Shown here: positions 1 to 8,279 of the stretch, one piece after another
Position numbering within the stretch: position 1 is the stretch's first letter
How the letters are laid out: every line of letters starts with the position of its first letter
NCBI GenBank assembly: GCA_017442445.1
Contig: JAFRZS010000101.1
Span: 1-23,525 of the forward strand
Reading direction: 5' to 3'
Source of the DNA: Clostridia bacterium
GTDB taxonomy: Bacteria > Bacillota > Clostridia > Oscillospirales > Acutalibacteraceae
Length of the DNA stretch: 23,525 nucleotides
The notes under the pieces: generated by a model
What the model was told of the DNA's origin: nothing
Databases searched by the model: none
Seen by the model: only the letters and a program-made list of their open reading frames with translations
Made by a program: the position numbers and the translations under genes

Positions 1-1740
1 AGTATAACTTACATCATAATCATAGAATGAGTAAATATGTCCGTTATATTCAAGAACCTTGAAAGGTACAAGGCTGCCCGAAACATTTACTGTGTATGTC
101 GTTTTTGCTCCCATATAGGTAACTGTTATTGTCTGGCTTCCCGTGTTGTTTGCGTTATATCCGCTTACAGTAAAGCCTGATGAAACGGTTGTGGTTGTTG
201 AGTCTGTGTATGTTACATTAAGTACAAGACCTGATGTTGATAAGCTCTCACCTACATTATATTCGGTTTTCGGGTATGTTTTTATTGAAACGGATTTTAC
301 CGTCTTGGGTTCAACTGTTACGGTACATTTTGCAGAGTAAGTTTTTCCGCCTTCCGTAAAACTTGCGGTAATTGTTGCACTGCCTTCTTTGATCGCTGTA
401 AGAAGTCCGTTTTTAACTGTTACAACATTTGTTGCGGAAGATGTCCATGTAACACTCTTACCCGCGGGAGTTGTTGTAGCTGTCAATATCTGTGTATGTG
501 AAACAGACATCTTGAGAGTACTTGCAGAAAGCTTTATGCTGTAAGCACTTGTATTTGCTACCTCCTGAAGATAATCCGTTGAAACCCAACCTGTGTACGA
601 GCTGTATCTGAGCTTTGCCCAACCGTTTGAAATTTCAAATACATTTACAACTGTACCATTGGGAATAGTTGTATATACGGTAGAACCGTTCGCTGCATTT
701 CTTAAATTAAGACCGCCATCTGCCTTTACTTTGTATTGCTTTACAACATCAACCGTAAAAGTTGTTGTTTTTCCTGAATGTGTTACCTTAATTGTCTTTT
801 CACCGATTGATGTTGAATTGAAGCCTGATAATGTATAATCAGTTACGGTTTTTGTTGTGCCGTCAGAATAAACTGCTTCCACTACAAGACCCGATTTATC
901 AAAGCTTTCACCGACTTCATATTGAGTCTTGGTAGGTTTTGTTGCAACTGAGATTGAAGAAATTGATGCCGAAACAAAAACCGCATAATCAAGAGAAATA
1001 TAGCCTGTTACACCGTTGTACGTAACCTTTCCCCAGCCATTCTTGACTTCTGTAACCGTTACGGTTTCTCCATCGGGAATATTCCCGACAACTGCACCGC
1101 CCTCACCTGTTCTGATGTTAAGATAAGGATCTGCTTTTATTTTGTATGTGCCTGTCGGTTTTTCATTCATAACCGCAACCTGATTATATTTAGGTGAGGC
1201 ATATCCCAGTACCTGATTTGAAGTAAAGGACACCGTTCTTGTCTGAACCTTATCGCTGTAGTTTCCTTCAATTGTTGTAAAAGATGTACTTGATGAACCT
1301 GTAACAAGACCTACATGGTCAGCAGACCCTGCGACACTCCAGTCATAGAATACGATATCACCTGCTTTGGGTTTGTAATTACCTCCGCGATATGCACTGT
1401 TATGCCATAGACCTCTGTCTTTGTACCAGTTTTTCAGCTGTCCACAACCTGCAAGTAGAGGTATTGTATTTCTCGGAACATTTGCTTCCTCTGCACACCA
1501 TACTATAAAGATAGCACACCATGCTGTCCACTGCATATTATAATGTGCTCCGTACTTGGTATAATTCTCCTGTCCGTTGACATTACTCTCTTTATAACCG
1601 ATCTGCGTTTTTGCAACTCCGATTATATCGTTTGTCTGATTTCCTGTATTTTTATAGGTATTTTCAAATTCCGCACCTGCGGGAATCATGAAACATATGA
1701 GCATTGAAACAACCAAAAAGATTGATACTATCCTTTTCAT
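1..1740 (-). CDS. Secreted CHAP-domain peptidoglycan hydrolase with SH3b and bacterial Ig-like domains (C-terminus outside window)
   Basis: The frame is open without a stop from an ATG at 1738-1740 to base 1, giving 580 residues with no C-terminus. Residues 1-23 form a signal peptide (MKRI, a hydrophobic core, then cleavage near AGA). Residues about 35-165 match a CHAP cysteine peptidase/amidase: catalytic Cys in TAWCAIFIVWCA, His in ADHVGLVTG, and a polar IEGN. Then follow an SH3b domain (about 192-245, YLNIRTGEGG), an Ig-like Big_3-type domain (about 255-330), a second SH3b (about 335-395, LNLRNAANGS), a BIG2-type domain (about 400-475) and another Big_3-type domain (about 478-555). This is the layout of an exported wall hydrolase with wall-binding modules. 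RBS AAGGAG (1747-1752) and a good promoter precede it. CHAP enzymes cut either the amide or the peptide bond, and the sequence does not say which. It could equally be a host-wall remodeller or an interbacterial effector. Confidence 0.85.
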   Translation of the reverse strand, partial: MKRIVSIFLVVSMLICFMIPAGAEFENTYKNTGNQTNDIIGVAKTQIGYKESNVNGQENYTKYGAHYNMQWTAWCAIFIVWCAEEANVPRNTIPLLAGCGQLKNWYKDRGLWHNSAYRGGNYKPKAGDIVFYDWSVAGSADHVGLVTGSSSTSFTTIEGNYSDKVQTRTVSFTSNQVLGYASPKYNQVAVMNEKPTGTYKIKADPYLNIRTGEGGAVVGNIPDGETVTVTEVKNGWGKVTYNGVTGYISLDYAVFVSASISSISVATKPTKTQYEVGESFDKSGLVVEAVYSDGTTKTVTDYTLSGFNSTSIGEKTIKVTHSGKTTTFTVDVVKQYKVKADGGLNLRNAANGSTVYTTIPNGTVVNVFEISNGWAKLRYSSYTGWVSTDYLQEVANTSAYSIKLSASTLKMSVSHTQILTATTTPAGKSVTWTSSATNVVTVKNGLLTAIKEGSATITASFTEGGKTYSAKCTVTVEPKTVKSVSIKTYPKTEYNVGESLSTSGLVLNVTYTDSTTTTVSSGFTVSGYNANNTGSQTITVTYMGAKTTYTVNVSGSLVPFKVLEYNGHIYSFYDYDVSYT

Positions 1741-1782
1741 TTTTTTCTCCTTGATTTTTTAAATTTAAAACATATTCATCTA

Positions 1783-1811
1783 ATTTTACTATATTTCTTC
1801 AAAAATTGCAA
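1783..1811 (-). promoter_or_regulatory. Promoter of the CHAP hydrolase gene
   Basis: On the minus strand, TTGCAA (1806-1811) is followed after exactly 17 bp by TAAAAT (1783-1788). This is a good vegetative sigma-A match. It predicts a transcript start near 1776 and a leader of about 36 nt before the ATG at 1740. It implies that the CHAP gene is transcribed separately from the amidase gene upstream of it. Confidence 0.7.
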
Positions 1812-1833
1812 CGGCTAAAATTGTTAATAATTA

Positions 1834-2574
1834 TTAAACTGCCACAAATCGCGAAGAAACATAGCCGACAATGTTCTCGTAACCTACGACATACCAGCCG
1901 TCATACTGCGAATATACGGTAACCTTTGCACCGTTCGGGATTGTTGCAATTACAGGTGCAGTAAGACTCGGTTTTGAACGGATATTGAGATTTCCTGAGG
2001 TGAGATTCACCGTCCCGATTCTCACCTGTTGAGGAGTTATAAAAGGAATATCAAAAAATTCCGTCAGAGATAAAACTACATTTTCAGCTATAGGAGTTAT
2101 GTTTTCCTGAATCCATGTTGCGTCTTCAACATTATCATGATACGCAAATTCAATAAGCACAGCAGGTGCTCTCGTCCTTGTTACTTCGCCGAGAAATGTT
2201 GTAGGTACCGCCCTGACTCTTTCCGGCAGAGGATATATTTCTTTTAAATTAGCGGCTATTATATCCGCAAGTCTTCTGCTGTTGCTGCTGTACGGATAAA
2301 AATACACATCCGATCCTCTTACAGTTCCGTATCTGCCTTCAGGTGCGGCATTTGAGTGGAGTGCTATATGAGCATCATAATCCCCTGCATTTGACTGCGC
2401 TATCGAAGTTGCCGCTGTCATCTGTGGGGTGTTTCGTACATATTTAATTCCGCTTGACCTGAGATAAGGCTCCATGGCATCGGCAATTTTGTTCATATAA
2501 TATTCTTCTGAATTTCCGTCCGTTACATACAGATTTGCCTGTTGTGTTGACGGACTCAAATATATTGTTGGCAT
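1834..2574 (-). CDS. Amidase_3-type N-acetylmuramoyl-L-alanine amidase with C-terminal SH3b domain
   Basis: 246 residues. Residues 1-165 resemble the Amidase_3 zinc amidases that cut between MurNAc and L-alanine: a Glu in GNSEEYYMN (E23/E24), a His in HIALHSNA (H73) and the late Glu in VLIEFAYHDN (E142). Residues about 185-246 are an SH3b domain (LNIRSKPSLTAPVIATIPNG, then DGWYVV and GYVSSRFV). The usual first zinc histidine of the family, in a DPGHGG-like motif after the first strand, is not there; the start reads IYLSPSTQ. There is no signal peptide, so export would need lysis, a prophage-like route or another path. RBS GGAGGG (2581-2586) sits 6 nt before the ATG. It neighbours another wall hydrolase, but no promoter is shared. 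The enzyme class is well supported; activity is less certain because of the missing ligand. Confidence 0.8.
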   Translation of the reverse strand: MPTIYLSPSTQQANLYVTDGNSEEYYMNKIADAMEPYLRSSGIKYVRNTPQMTAATSIAQSNAGDYDAHIALHSNAAPEGRYGTVRGSDVYFYPYSSNSRRLADIIAANLKEIYPLPERVRAVPTTFLGEVTRTRAPAVLIEFAYHDNVEDATWIQENITPIAENVVLSLTEFFDIPFITPQQVRIGTVNLTSGNLNIRSKPSLTAPVIATIPNGAKVTVYSQYDGWYVVGYENIVGYVSSRFVAV

Positions 2575-2647
2575 TGTTTTCCCTCCGTTATATATTCTTA
2601 TGGTACAGTTTATGTATAAGTTTTAAAATTTGATAAAAATTATTTTT

Positions 2648-2657
2648 GTGTTAACAC
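2648..2657. promoter_or_regulatory. Perfect 10-bp palindrome between divergent genes
   Basis: GTGTTAACAC is a perfect inverted repeat in the 134-bp region between the amidase start (2574) and the htrA start (2709). It lies 21 bp upstream of the htrA -10 element, where a repressor or activator site would fit. A function as an operator is inference only. Confidence 0.3.
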
Positions 2658-2678
2658 TACCTTAATATATATAAAGTA

Positions 2679-2701
2679 TGCTATAATAACTATAAAGGAG
2701 G
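2679..2701 (+). promoter_or_regulatory. Extended -10 promoter element and RBS of the htrA-like gene
   Basis: TGCTATAAT (2679-2687) is a perfect -10 with the extended TG. No good -35 is found at 16-18 bp. AAAGGAGG (2694-2701) lies 7 nt before the ATG at 2709. If this promoter is used, the transcript would start at or beside the RBS, giving an unusually short leader. An upstream promoter cannot be excluded. Confidence 0.45.
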
Positions 2702-2708
2702 TCTTTTT

Positions 2709-3959
2709 ATGGACGAACAGAATAATCAATATAATAATTTCAATCAGGAAAACGATGAACCCCGTACAGATTTCTCAATGTTCAGGCGTGAAGAAAACAC
2801 TTCTGACTATGCTACTCCCGACTATACCGTCTATTATGAGGCAGAGCCGAAAAAAGACAAGAAGAAAACCGTCAGAGTAATTGCACTTATCCTTGTATGC
2901 GCTATACTTTCAACTCTCTGCGGTTTCGGCGGAAGCTTGCTTGCAGACAAGCTTTTCCCCGAGGAACATTCACCGACAGATACGGTAATAAAACAGTCTG
3001 TTGATAATAACAAGAACACAGGTGCTGACAAATATTCTATTTCAGATATCGTCGCAGAATGTGAGACAACAGTTGTCGAAATAACAACCGAAACAGTGCA
3101 GACAAATCTCTTTATGCAACAGTATGTCAGCGAAGGTGCCGGTAGCGGTGTTATATTCTCATCAAACGGATATATCATTACAAACAACCATGTTATTGCC
3201 AATTCTTCAAGCATCAAAGTCAGACTTAAAGACGGCAGTGAACACAGTGCAAAGCTTATCGGTACAGATGTTGAAACAGATATCGCTGTTATTAAAATTG
3301 ATAAGACAAATCTTCACTCTGCAGTTTTGGGCAATTCCGATAAACTTGTAGTCGGTGAACTTGCTATCGCTATCGGAAATCCGCTCGGTACACTCGGCGG
3401 TACCGTTACAGACGGTATCATCAGCGCACTTGACAGAGAAATAAATATTGACGGTGAAAATATGCGCCTCTTGCAGACCAATGCGGCTGTAAATCCCGGT
3501 AACTCCGGCGGCGGACTTTTCAATTCGGACGGTGAACTCATAGGTATTGTCAACGCAAAAACATCTTCTTCGGGAATTGAGGGACTTGGTTTTGCAATTC
3601 CGATAAACACAGCTTCAAAGGTTGCAACAGAACTGATTGAATACGGCTATGTAAAAGGAAGAGTTACTCTCGGTGCGGAGCTTGTTGAAATAAATAATAT
3701 GATTGACGCGTTCCGTTACGGTGTAGGCGAATCAGGATTGTATATCTCTCAGATATATACAAATTCAGACGCTTACAAATCAGGTCTTAAACCCGGTGAC
3801 AGAATCATCTCAGCTAACGGCAAAACAATTTCTTCCGAAGCTGACCTTGAAGCTATCCTTGATAAATGTAATGTTGGTGATGTACTCAATCTTGTAGTTT
3901 CAAGAAACGGCTCTGAGCAGAATATCAAGGTTACATTATCAGAAAAAACTTCGGCATAA
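2709..3959 (+). CDS. HtrA/DegP-family membrane-anchored serine protease with PDZ domain
   Basis: 416 residues. An acidic, Asn/Gln-rich cytoplasmic N-terminus (1-50) and a KKDKKK stop are followed by one membrane segment (about 55-78), so the protease domain is outside the membrane. The trypsin-like domain (about 110-305) has the full triad: H161 in TNNHVI, D191 in ETDIAVI and S266 in NPGNSGGG. One PDZ domain follows (about 315-410, with SGLKPGDRIISANG). This is the usual Firmicute HtrA layout (HtrA/HtrB/YyxA group). Known relatives degrade misfolded exported proteins and are induced by envelope stress. No two-component operator is recognisable here apart from a nearby palindrome. The alcohol dehydrogenase gene follows after 20 bp, so the two are probably co-transcribed, although no functional link is obvious. 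The exact htrA/htrB paralogue cannot be assigned. Confidence 0.93.
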   Translation: MDEQNNQYNNFNQENDEPRTDFSMFRREENTSDYATPDYTVYYEAEPKKDKKKTVRVIALILVCAILSTLCGFGGSLLADKLFPEEHSPTDTVIKQSVDNNKNTGADKYSISDIVAECETTVVEITTETVQTNLFMQQYVSEGAGSGVIFSSNGYIITNNHVIANSSSIKVRLKDGSEHSAKLIGTDVETDIAVIKIDKTNLHSAVLGNSDKLVVGELAIAIGNPLGTLGGTVTDGIISALDREINIDGENMRLLQTNAAVNPGNSGGGLFNSDGELIGIVNAKTSSSGIEGLGFAIPINTASKVATELIEYGYVKGRVTLGAELVEINNMIDAFRYGVGESGLYISQIYTNSDAYKSGLKPGDRIISANGKTISSEADLEAILDKCNVGDVLNLVVSRNGSEQNIKVTLSEKTSA

Positions 3960-3979
3960 AATTTAAGGAGGAGTGAATC

Positions 3980-5149
3980 ATGCAGAATTTTTTATATTAC
4001 ACACCCACTAAAGTGCATTTCGGAAAAGACACACATCTTCAGGTAGGTGAAATTATCAAATCCTACGGCTATGATACCATCATGCTTCAATACGGAAAAA
4101 ACAGCATAAAAAAAAGCGGTCTCTATGACACAGTCATGGACTCGCTTACAAAAAACGGTATCAAGGTTGTTGAGATGGGCGGTGTTGAGCCTAACCCGAA
4201 GCTTTCATTCGTAAGAGAAGCTGTAAAGGTTGCTCGTGAGAACAATGTTCAGATGATACTTGCTGTCGGCGGCGGCAGCGTAATCGACTCATCAAAATAC
4301 ACTGCACTCGGTGCTGTAAACGATTGCGATGTCTGGGATTTCCCGACAGGCAAAGCTACTCCCGAAAAATGTCTTCCCGTTGCTTGTATCCTCACTATTG
4401 CGGCGGCAGGAAGTGAAATGAGCAACTCCGCTGTTGTTACAAATATGGAGCTCAATATGAAGCGCGGCTACGGTAATGATATGATGAGATGCCTTTTCTC
4501 AATCTGCAATCCCGAGCTTACATATACTCTCTCAAAATATCAGACAGCCTGCGGAATTGTTGATATAATGGCACACACAATGGAGAGATATTTCACACTC
4601 TTTGAGCCTACAGATTTAACTGACAGAGTTGCAGAAAGTATTCTGAAAGCTGTCAAGGACGCAGGTAAGGTTCTTATGGAAAACCCGCAGGATTACGAAG
4701 CAAGAGCTACAGTAATGTGGGGTTCAAGTATTTCTCATAACGGACTTACAGGTTGCGGCAGAGAAAATTCCCTTGCCGTTCATCAGATTGAACACGCACT
4801 GAGCGGTGAATATGATGAAATTGCTCACGGTGCCGGTCTTGCGGTTTTATTCCCCGCTTGGGCTAAGTATGTTTATAAAGAAAACATCAGCCGTTTTGCA
4901 CAGTTTGCAAGACGCGTATGGGATGTAGTTGAGGACGACGATGAAAAAGCCGCACTTGAAGGCATTAACAGAATGTCCGAGTATTTTGCATTTATCGGAA
5001 TGCCGACAAAACTCAGAGATTTCAATATTGATGAAAGCGCTTTTGACAGACTTGCAGAGCTTTGTACCTTCGGCGGTAAAAGAAAGATTAAGACCTACAT
5101 TGAGTTAGACGAAGAAAAAATTAAAGACATTCTTAAAATTTGCTATTAA
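3980..5149 (+). CDS. Iron-type NAD(P)H-dependent alcohol (butanol) dehydrogenase
   Basis: 389 residues, the normal length for group III metal-dependent alcohol dehydrogenases of the BdhA/YqhD type, which reduce aldehydes such as butanal to alcohols in the cytoplasm. It shows the nucleotide-binding GGGSVIDSSK (97-106) and the metal ligands in the family's order: D195 and H199 in VDIMAHTME, H268 in AVHQIEH and H283 in IAHGAG. The neighbouring H272 corresponds to the conserved active-site His. The start MQNFLYYTPTKVHFG is typical. RBS AAGGAGGAG (3965-3973) lies shortly before the ATG. The gene is 20 bp after htrA and ends just before a strong terminator. It suits a fermentative anaerobe disposing of reducing power. 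The true substrate cannot be read from the sequence. Confidence 0.92.
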   Translation: MQNFLYYTPTKVHFGKDTHLQVGEIIKSYGYDTIMLQYGKNSIKKSGLYDTVMDSLTKNGIKVVEMGGVEPNPKLSFVREAVKVARENNVQMILAVGGGSVIDSSKYTALGAVNDCDVWDFPTGKATPEKCLPVACILTIAAAGSEMSNSAVVTNMELNMKRGYGNDMMRCLFSICNPELTYTLSKYQTACGIVDIMAHTMERYFTLFEPTDLTDRVAESILKAVKDAGKVLMENPQDYEARATVMWGSSISHNGLTGCGRENSLAVHQIEHALSGEYDEIAHGAGLAVLFPAWAKYVYKENISRFAQFARRVWDVVEDDDEKAALEGINRMSEYFAFIGMPTKLRDFNIDESAFDRLAELCTFGGKRKIKTYIELDEEKIKDILKICY

Positions 5150-5165
5150 AACTTAGGGATAGAAA

Positions 5166-5209
5166 AAAATCGGTGTGTGCATATTGCACACACCGATTTT
5201 GTTTTTTTT
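5166..5209. terminator. Strong bidirectional intrinsic terminator between convergent genes
   Basis: A perfect 16-bp stem (5166-5181 with 5185-5200) closes a 3-nt loop TAT. It is followed on plus by T8 (5202-5209) and flanked on the left by A7 (5163-5169), which acts as the U-tract for the minus strand. It therefore serves both the alcohol dehydrogenase gene (ends 5149) and the BIG2-repeat gene (stop codon 5208-5210, overlapping the plus-strand T-run). Confidence 0.95.
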
Positions 5210-8200
5210 ATTTGCTTTCTTTTAAGGGATCTTTCTGGTACTGCCATGTAAATGTTACTGATTTACCTGATACCCAGTAATCTTTGCCTTCGTGGAAGTT
5301 TTTCTTTTCAAAAGCTTCTAAGAAAGCTTCCATCATTTCATATGTGTGGAATGTAACTGTTGAGTTCATAACAAGCTCTGAACGGTCTGAGATGTTCTTC
5401 AAAGCGCCTGTCTTGAAGCCTGTTGTCCACCAATATTTGTTATACTTTCTTGCAAAAAGCTTCTCGCCGTCTCTGTAGAGAGCTGAATCCATATAAAGTA
5501 AATCTTCGTCTGCTACGCAGTCATAGAATTCTACTGTTGAGTCAATGTCCTTATAGTAAACACCGATTTCGCAACCGAGGAAGATGCCGTACTGACCCTT
5601 CCACATCTGAATCATCCAGTCTCTGTTATCGTATCTGAACTTAACTCTTACTGTATCGTAGTACATAACTGTCAACGGAGCAAGAATGTCATATTCTTCA
5701 CAGAAGCCGAAATTTCTCTGCCATGAATTTTTTGATGAGAAGAAGCATTTCTGTTCGGGGTCCCAAGCAAAGCCTAAAAGACCGCTTCCCTCGTAATCTT
5801 CGTTATCTGAAGGTTTAACTGTGATTTTGCATGAAGTTGAAAGATTGTCATTTGATTTTACTCTGCACCTTACTGTTGCTGTACCTTCACCTACTGCTTT
5901 GATAAAGCCTTCATCATTGATGATAACTATATCTGTATCTGATGATGACCATTCAAGATCGTCAGCTGAAACATTTGCAGGTGCAAGTGAGTCAGCAAGA
6001 GTTGCTGAGTCGCCGACCTTCATTGTTGCCTTTCCTTCGGGAGCTGTAACAATTACTGTGCATGTGTCAGAAAGATTGCTTCCGTCATTTGTGCTGCAAG
6101 TAATTACTGCTGTACCGATTGACACTGCTGTAAGCTTACCTGTCTGAGAAATTGTTGCAACCTCAGGATTTGAAGATGACCATTCAAGGTTCTTTGCAGC
6201 TGATGCAGGTTTTACAACAGGTGCAAATGTACTTGACTTGCCTACAGGCCATCTGATTACATCAGCTGTAATATCAAGACTCTCAGCACGGATTTCGTGA
6301 ACGATTACTTCGCAAGTAGTTGAAATATTTGTGCCGTCTGTTGTCTTACATGTGATAGTTGCTTTACCGACTCCTACTGCGGTAAGTCTACCTGTTGAAG
6401 AAACTGTTGCAACCTTAGTGTCTGATGATGACCATGCAAATTTTCTTGAAGCGTTTTCGGGCATTACAACGGGCCAGAATGAGCTTGATTTACCTATCGG
6501 CCATCTGATTGTATCTGCAGGAATTATCAATGCCTGTGTAAGTGCGCCTGAAACGATAATCTTACAGCTTGCACTGAGCTTACTTCCGTCAGTTGTTTTA
6601 CATGTGATTGTTGCTGTACCTTCACCGATTGCAGCAAGTTTTCCTTCGGGAGAAACTGTTGCAACTGATGTATCTGATGATGTCCACTGAAGCTTCTTTG
6701 ATGCGTTTGCAGGTGTGATTACGGGTGCAAAAGTACTTGACTTACCTGCAGGCCACTTGATTGTATCAACAGTGATCTTAAGACCTGTTGTGATAACACC
6801 TGAAACAATAACCTTACAGGTTGCTTCAAGATTGCTTCCGTCAGTTGTTTTACATGTAATAATTGCTGTACCCTTACCGACAGCTGTGAGTTTACCTGAC
6901 TGTGAAATTGTTGCTACTTTTGTATTTGAAGATGACCACGCAAAATTTCTTGATGCATTTTCAGGCTCTATTACAGGCCAGAATGAACTTGATCTGCCAA
7001 CAGGCCACTCAATTGTATTAACCGTAATTTTGAGAGTTTCTGTGCGCACGCCGCCGCCTACGATAACTTTACATGTATCCTGTAAGTTTGTACCGTCAGT
7101 TGTCTTACATGTGATTGTCGCAACACCGGCACCGACTGCTGTAAGCTTACCGCTTGATGTTATAGTAGCTACTGTCGGGTCAGATGTTGTCCAAGTAAGT
7201 TTTTTAGATGCATCTGCGGGTGTGATTACGGGTGCAAATGTGCTTGATCTACCTACAGGCCACTTGATTGTATCAACTGTGATGTTAAGGCTCTTTGTGA
7301 GTGAGCCTGTAACGATAACTTTACAGCTTGCCTTGAGGTTTGTTCCGTCTGTTGTCTTACAGGTAATTGTTGCTGTACCTGCGCCGACAGCTGTGAGCTT
7401 ACCTTCCTGAGAAATTGTTGCTACCTTTGAATTTGATGTTGACCATGAAAGCTTTCTTGATGCATCTTTGGGCATGATAACAGGTGCAAATGTGCTTGAC
7501 TTACCTGCATTCCATCTGATTACATCAACTGTGATTCTGAGGCTTTCTGTTTTGGGGTAAACACTAACAACACAGCTTGCGCTGAGATTTGAACCGTCTG
7601 TTGTTTTGCAAGTGATTGTTGCTGTACCCTTGCCGACAGCTGTAAGTTTACCTGTTTCTGAAATTGTTGCAACTTTTTCGTCTGAAGAAGACCACTCAAA
7701 GTTTCTTGATGCACCTGCGGGTGTTACAACAGGCCAGAATGTGCTTGATTTACCTACAGGCCAGTTGATTGCTGCAACTGTGATTTCAAGGCTCTTTGTA
7801 AGATAACCTTCAACCTTGATTTCGTGAGAAACACTTGCCTTGCCTTCGTCTGCAGCTGTACAGATAATTGTTGCTGTACCTTCACCTACTGCTGATACAA
7901 GACCTGTTTCTGTTACTGTTGCGACTGAAGTATCTGAAGAACTCCAATCAAGATTTACATTTGTTGCATCTGTCGGGCTCGGAATTGCTCCGAAACCGAA
8001 TGATTCACCAACCATGAATTTGTCTTTTGTTGTTACAAATTCAACTGATTCTACAAGAATAGTTTCTTCTTCCTCTTGTTCGGGAGGTGTTACAACTTCT
8101 CCGCCTTCTGATGCGGGAGGATTTGTGTTTTCTTCTCCCTCAGTTGCAAATACTACCGGTACCGCACCGATAATCATAACAACTGCAAGAACAATTGCTA

Positions 8201-8222
8201 AAACTCTTTTGAATAACTGCAT
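5208..8222 (-). CDS. Secreted protein of nine BIG2 Ig-like repeats with a C-terminal DUF4474-like domain
   Basis: 1004 residues. A signal peptide (1-26, ending VVFA-TEG) is followed by a Pro/Glu-rich linker (27-56) and nine BIG2 repeats: 57-138, 144-222, 227-304, 311-388, 396-473, 481-557, 564-641, 648-725 and a diverged one at 729-803. Repeats 2-8 keep an 83-85 residue period and share the blocks WPVGKSSTF, WSSS, VATIS, GKLTAVG and ITCKTTDG. Repeats 2-9 each hold a Cys pair exactly 12 residues apart. Residues about 815-1004 are not Ig-like; WQRNFGFC, DNRDW and WKGQYGIF match my memory of DUF4474, common in Clostridia. There is no LPXTG motif, SLH domain or C-terminal anchor, so it is either released or held non-covalently. 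It is probably an adhesive or structural surface protein, but binding is not shown. RBS AAAGGAG sits before the ATG, and it has its own promoter and terminator. Confidence 0.87.
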   Translation of the reverse strand: MQLFKRVLAIVLAVVMIIGAVPVVFATEGEENTNPPASEGGEVVTPPEQEEEETILVESVEFVTTKDKFMVGESFGFGAIPSPTDATNVNLDWSSSDTSVATVTETGLVSAVGEGTATIICTAADEGKASVSHEIKVEGYLTKSLEITVAAINWPVGKSSTFWPVVTPAGASRNFEWSSSDEKVATISETGKLTAVGKGTATITCKTTDGSNLSASCVVSVYPKTESLRITVDVIRWNAGKSSTFAPVIMPKDASRKLSWSTSNSKVATISQEGKLTAVGAGTATITCKTTDGTNLKASCKVIVTGSLTKSLNITVDTIKWPVGRSSTFAPVITPADASKKLTWTTSDPTVATITSSGKLTAVGAGVATITCKTTDGTNLQDTCKVIVGGGVRTETLKITVNTIEWPVGRSSSFWPVIEPENASRNFAWSSSNTKVATISQSGKLTAVGKGTAIITCKTTDGSNLEATCKVIVSGVITTGLKITVDTIKWPAGKSSTFAPVITPANASKKLQWTSSDTSVATVSPEGKLAAIGEGTATITCKTTDGSKLSASCKIIVSGALTQALIIPADTIRWPIGKSSSFWPVVMPENASRKFAWSSSDTKVATVSSTGRLTAVGVGKATITCKTTDGTNISTTCEVIVHEIRAESLDITADVIRWPVGKSSTFAPVVKPASAAKNLEWSSSNPEVATISQTGKLTAVSIGTAVITCSTNDGSNLSDTCTVIVTAPEGKATMKVGDSATLADSLAPANVSADDLEWSSSDTDIVIINDEGFIKAVGEGTATVRCRVKSNDNLSTSCKITVKPSDNEDYEGSGLLGFAWDPEQKCFFSSKNSWQRNFGFCEEYDILAPLTVMYYDTVRVKFRYDNRDWMIQMWKGQYGIFLGCEIGVYYKDIDSTVEFYDCVADEDLLYMDSALYRDGEKLFARKYNKYWWTTGFKTGALKNISDRSELVMNSTVTFHTYEMMEAFLEAFEKKNFHEGKDYWVSGKSVTFTWQYQKDPLKESK
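6048..7793 (-). repeat. Tandem ~252-bp coding repeats (BIG2 units 2-8)
   Basis: Seven consecutive in-frame units of about 252 bp encode BIG2 repeats 2-8. The Trp of the I-x-W motif falls at residues 154, 237, 321, 406, 490, 574 and 658, i.e. steps of 83, 84, 85, 84, 84 and 84. The DNA is similar but not identical between units, with many synonymous differences, so this is an established protein repeat and not a very recent expansion. Such arrays can gain or lose units by recombination. Confidence 0.9.
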
Positions 8223-8279
8223 TTCAAAACTCCTTTCATTCTATGCATTTCCTCAAAAGCATAATGCCCTTCATCGTAA

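Noticed and set aside
6715..7410. Long open frame (231 codons) on plus, antisense to the BIG2 array
   Set aside because: It mirrors the repeated codons of the real minus-strand gene, has no RBS and repeats with the same 252-bp period.
5813..8054. CRISPR-like regular repeats
   Set aside because: Units are about 252 bp, coding and in frame across the whole length; there are no short direct repeats with unique spacers.
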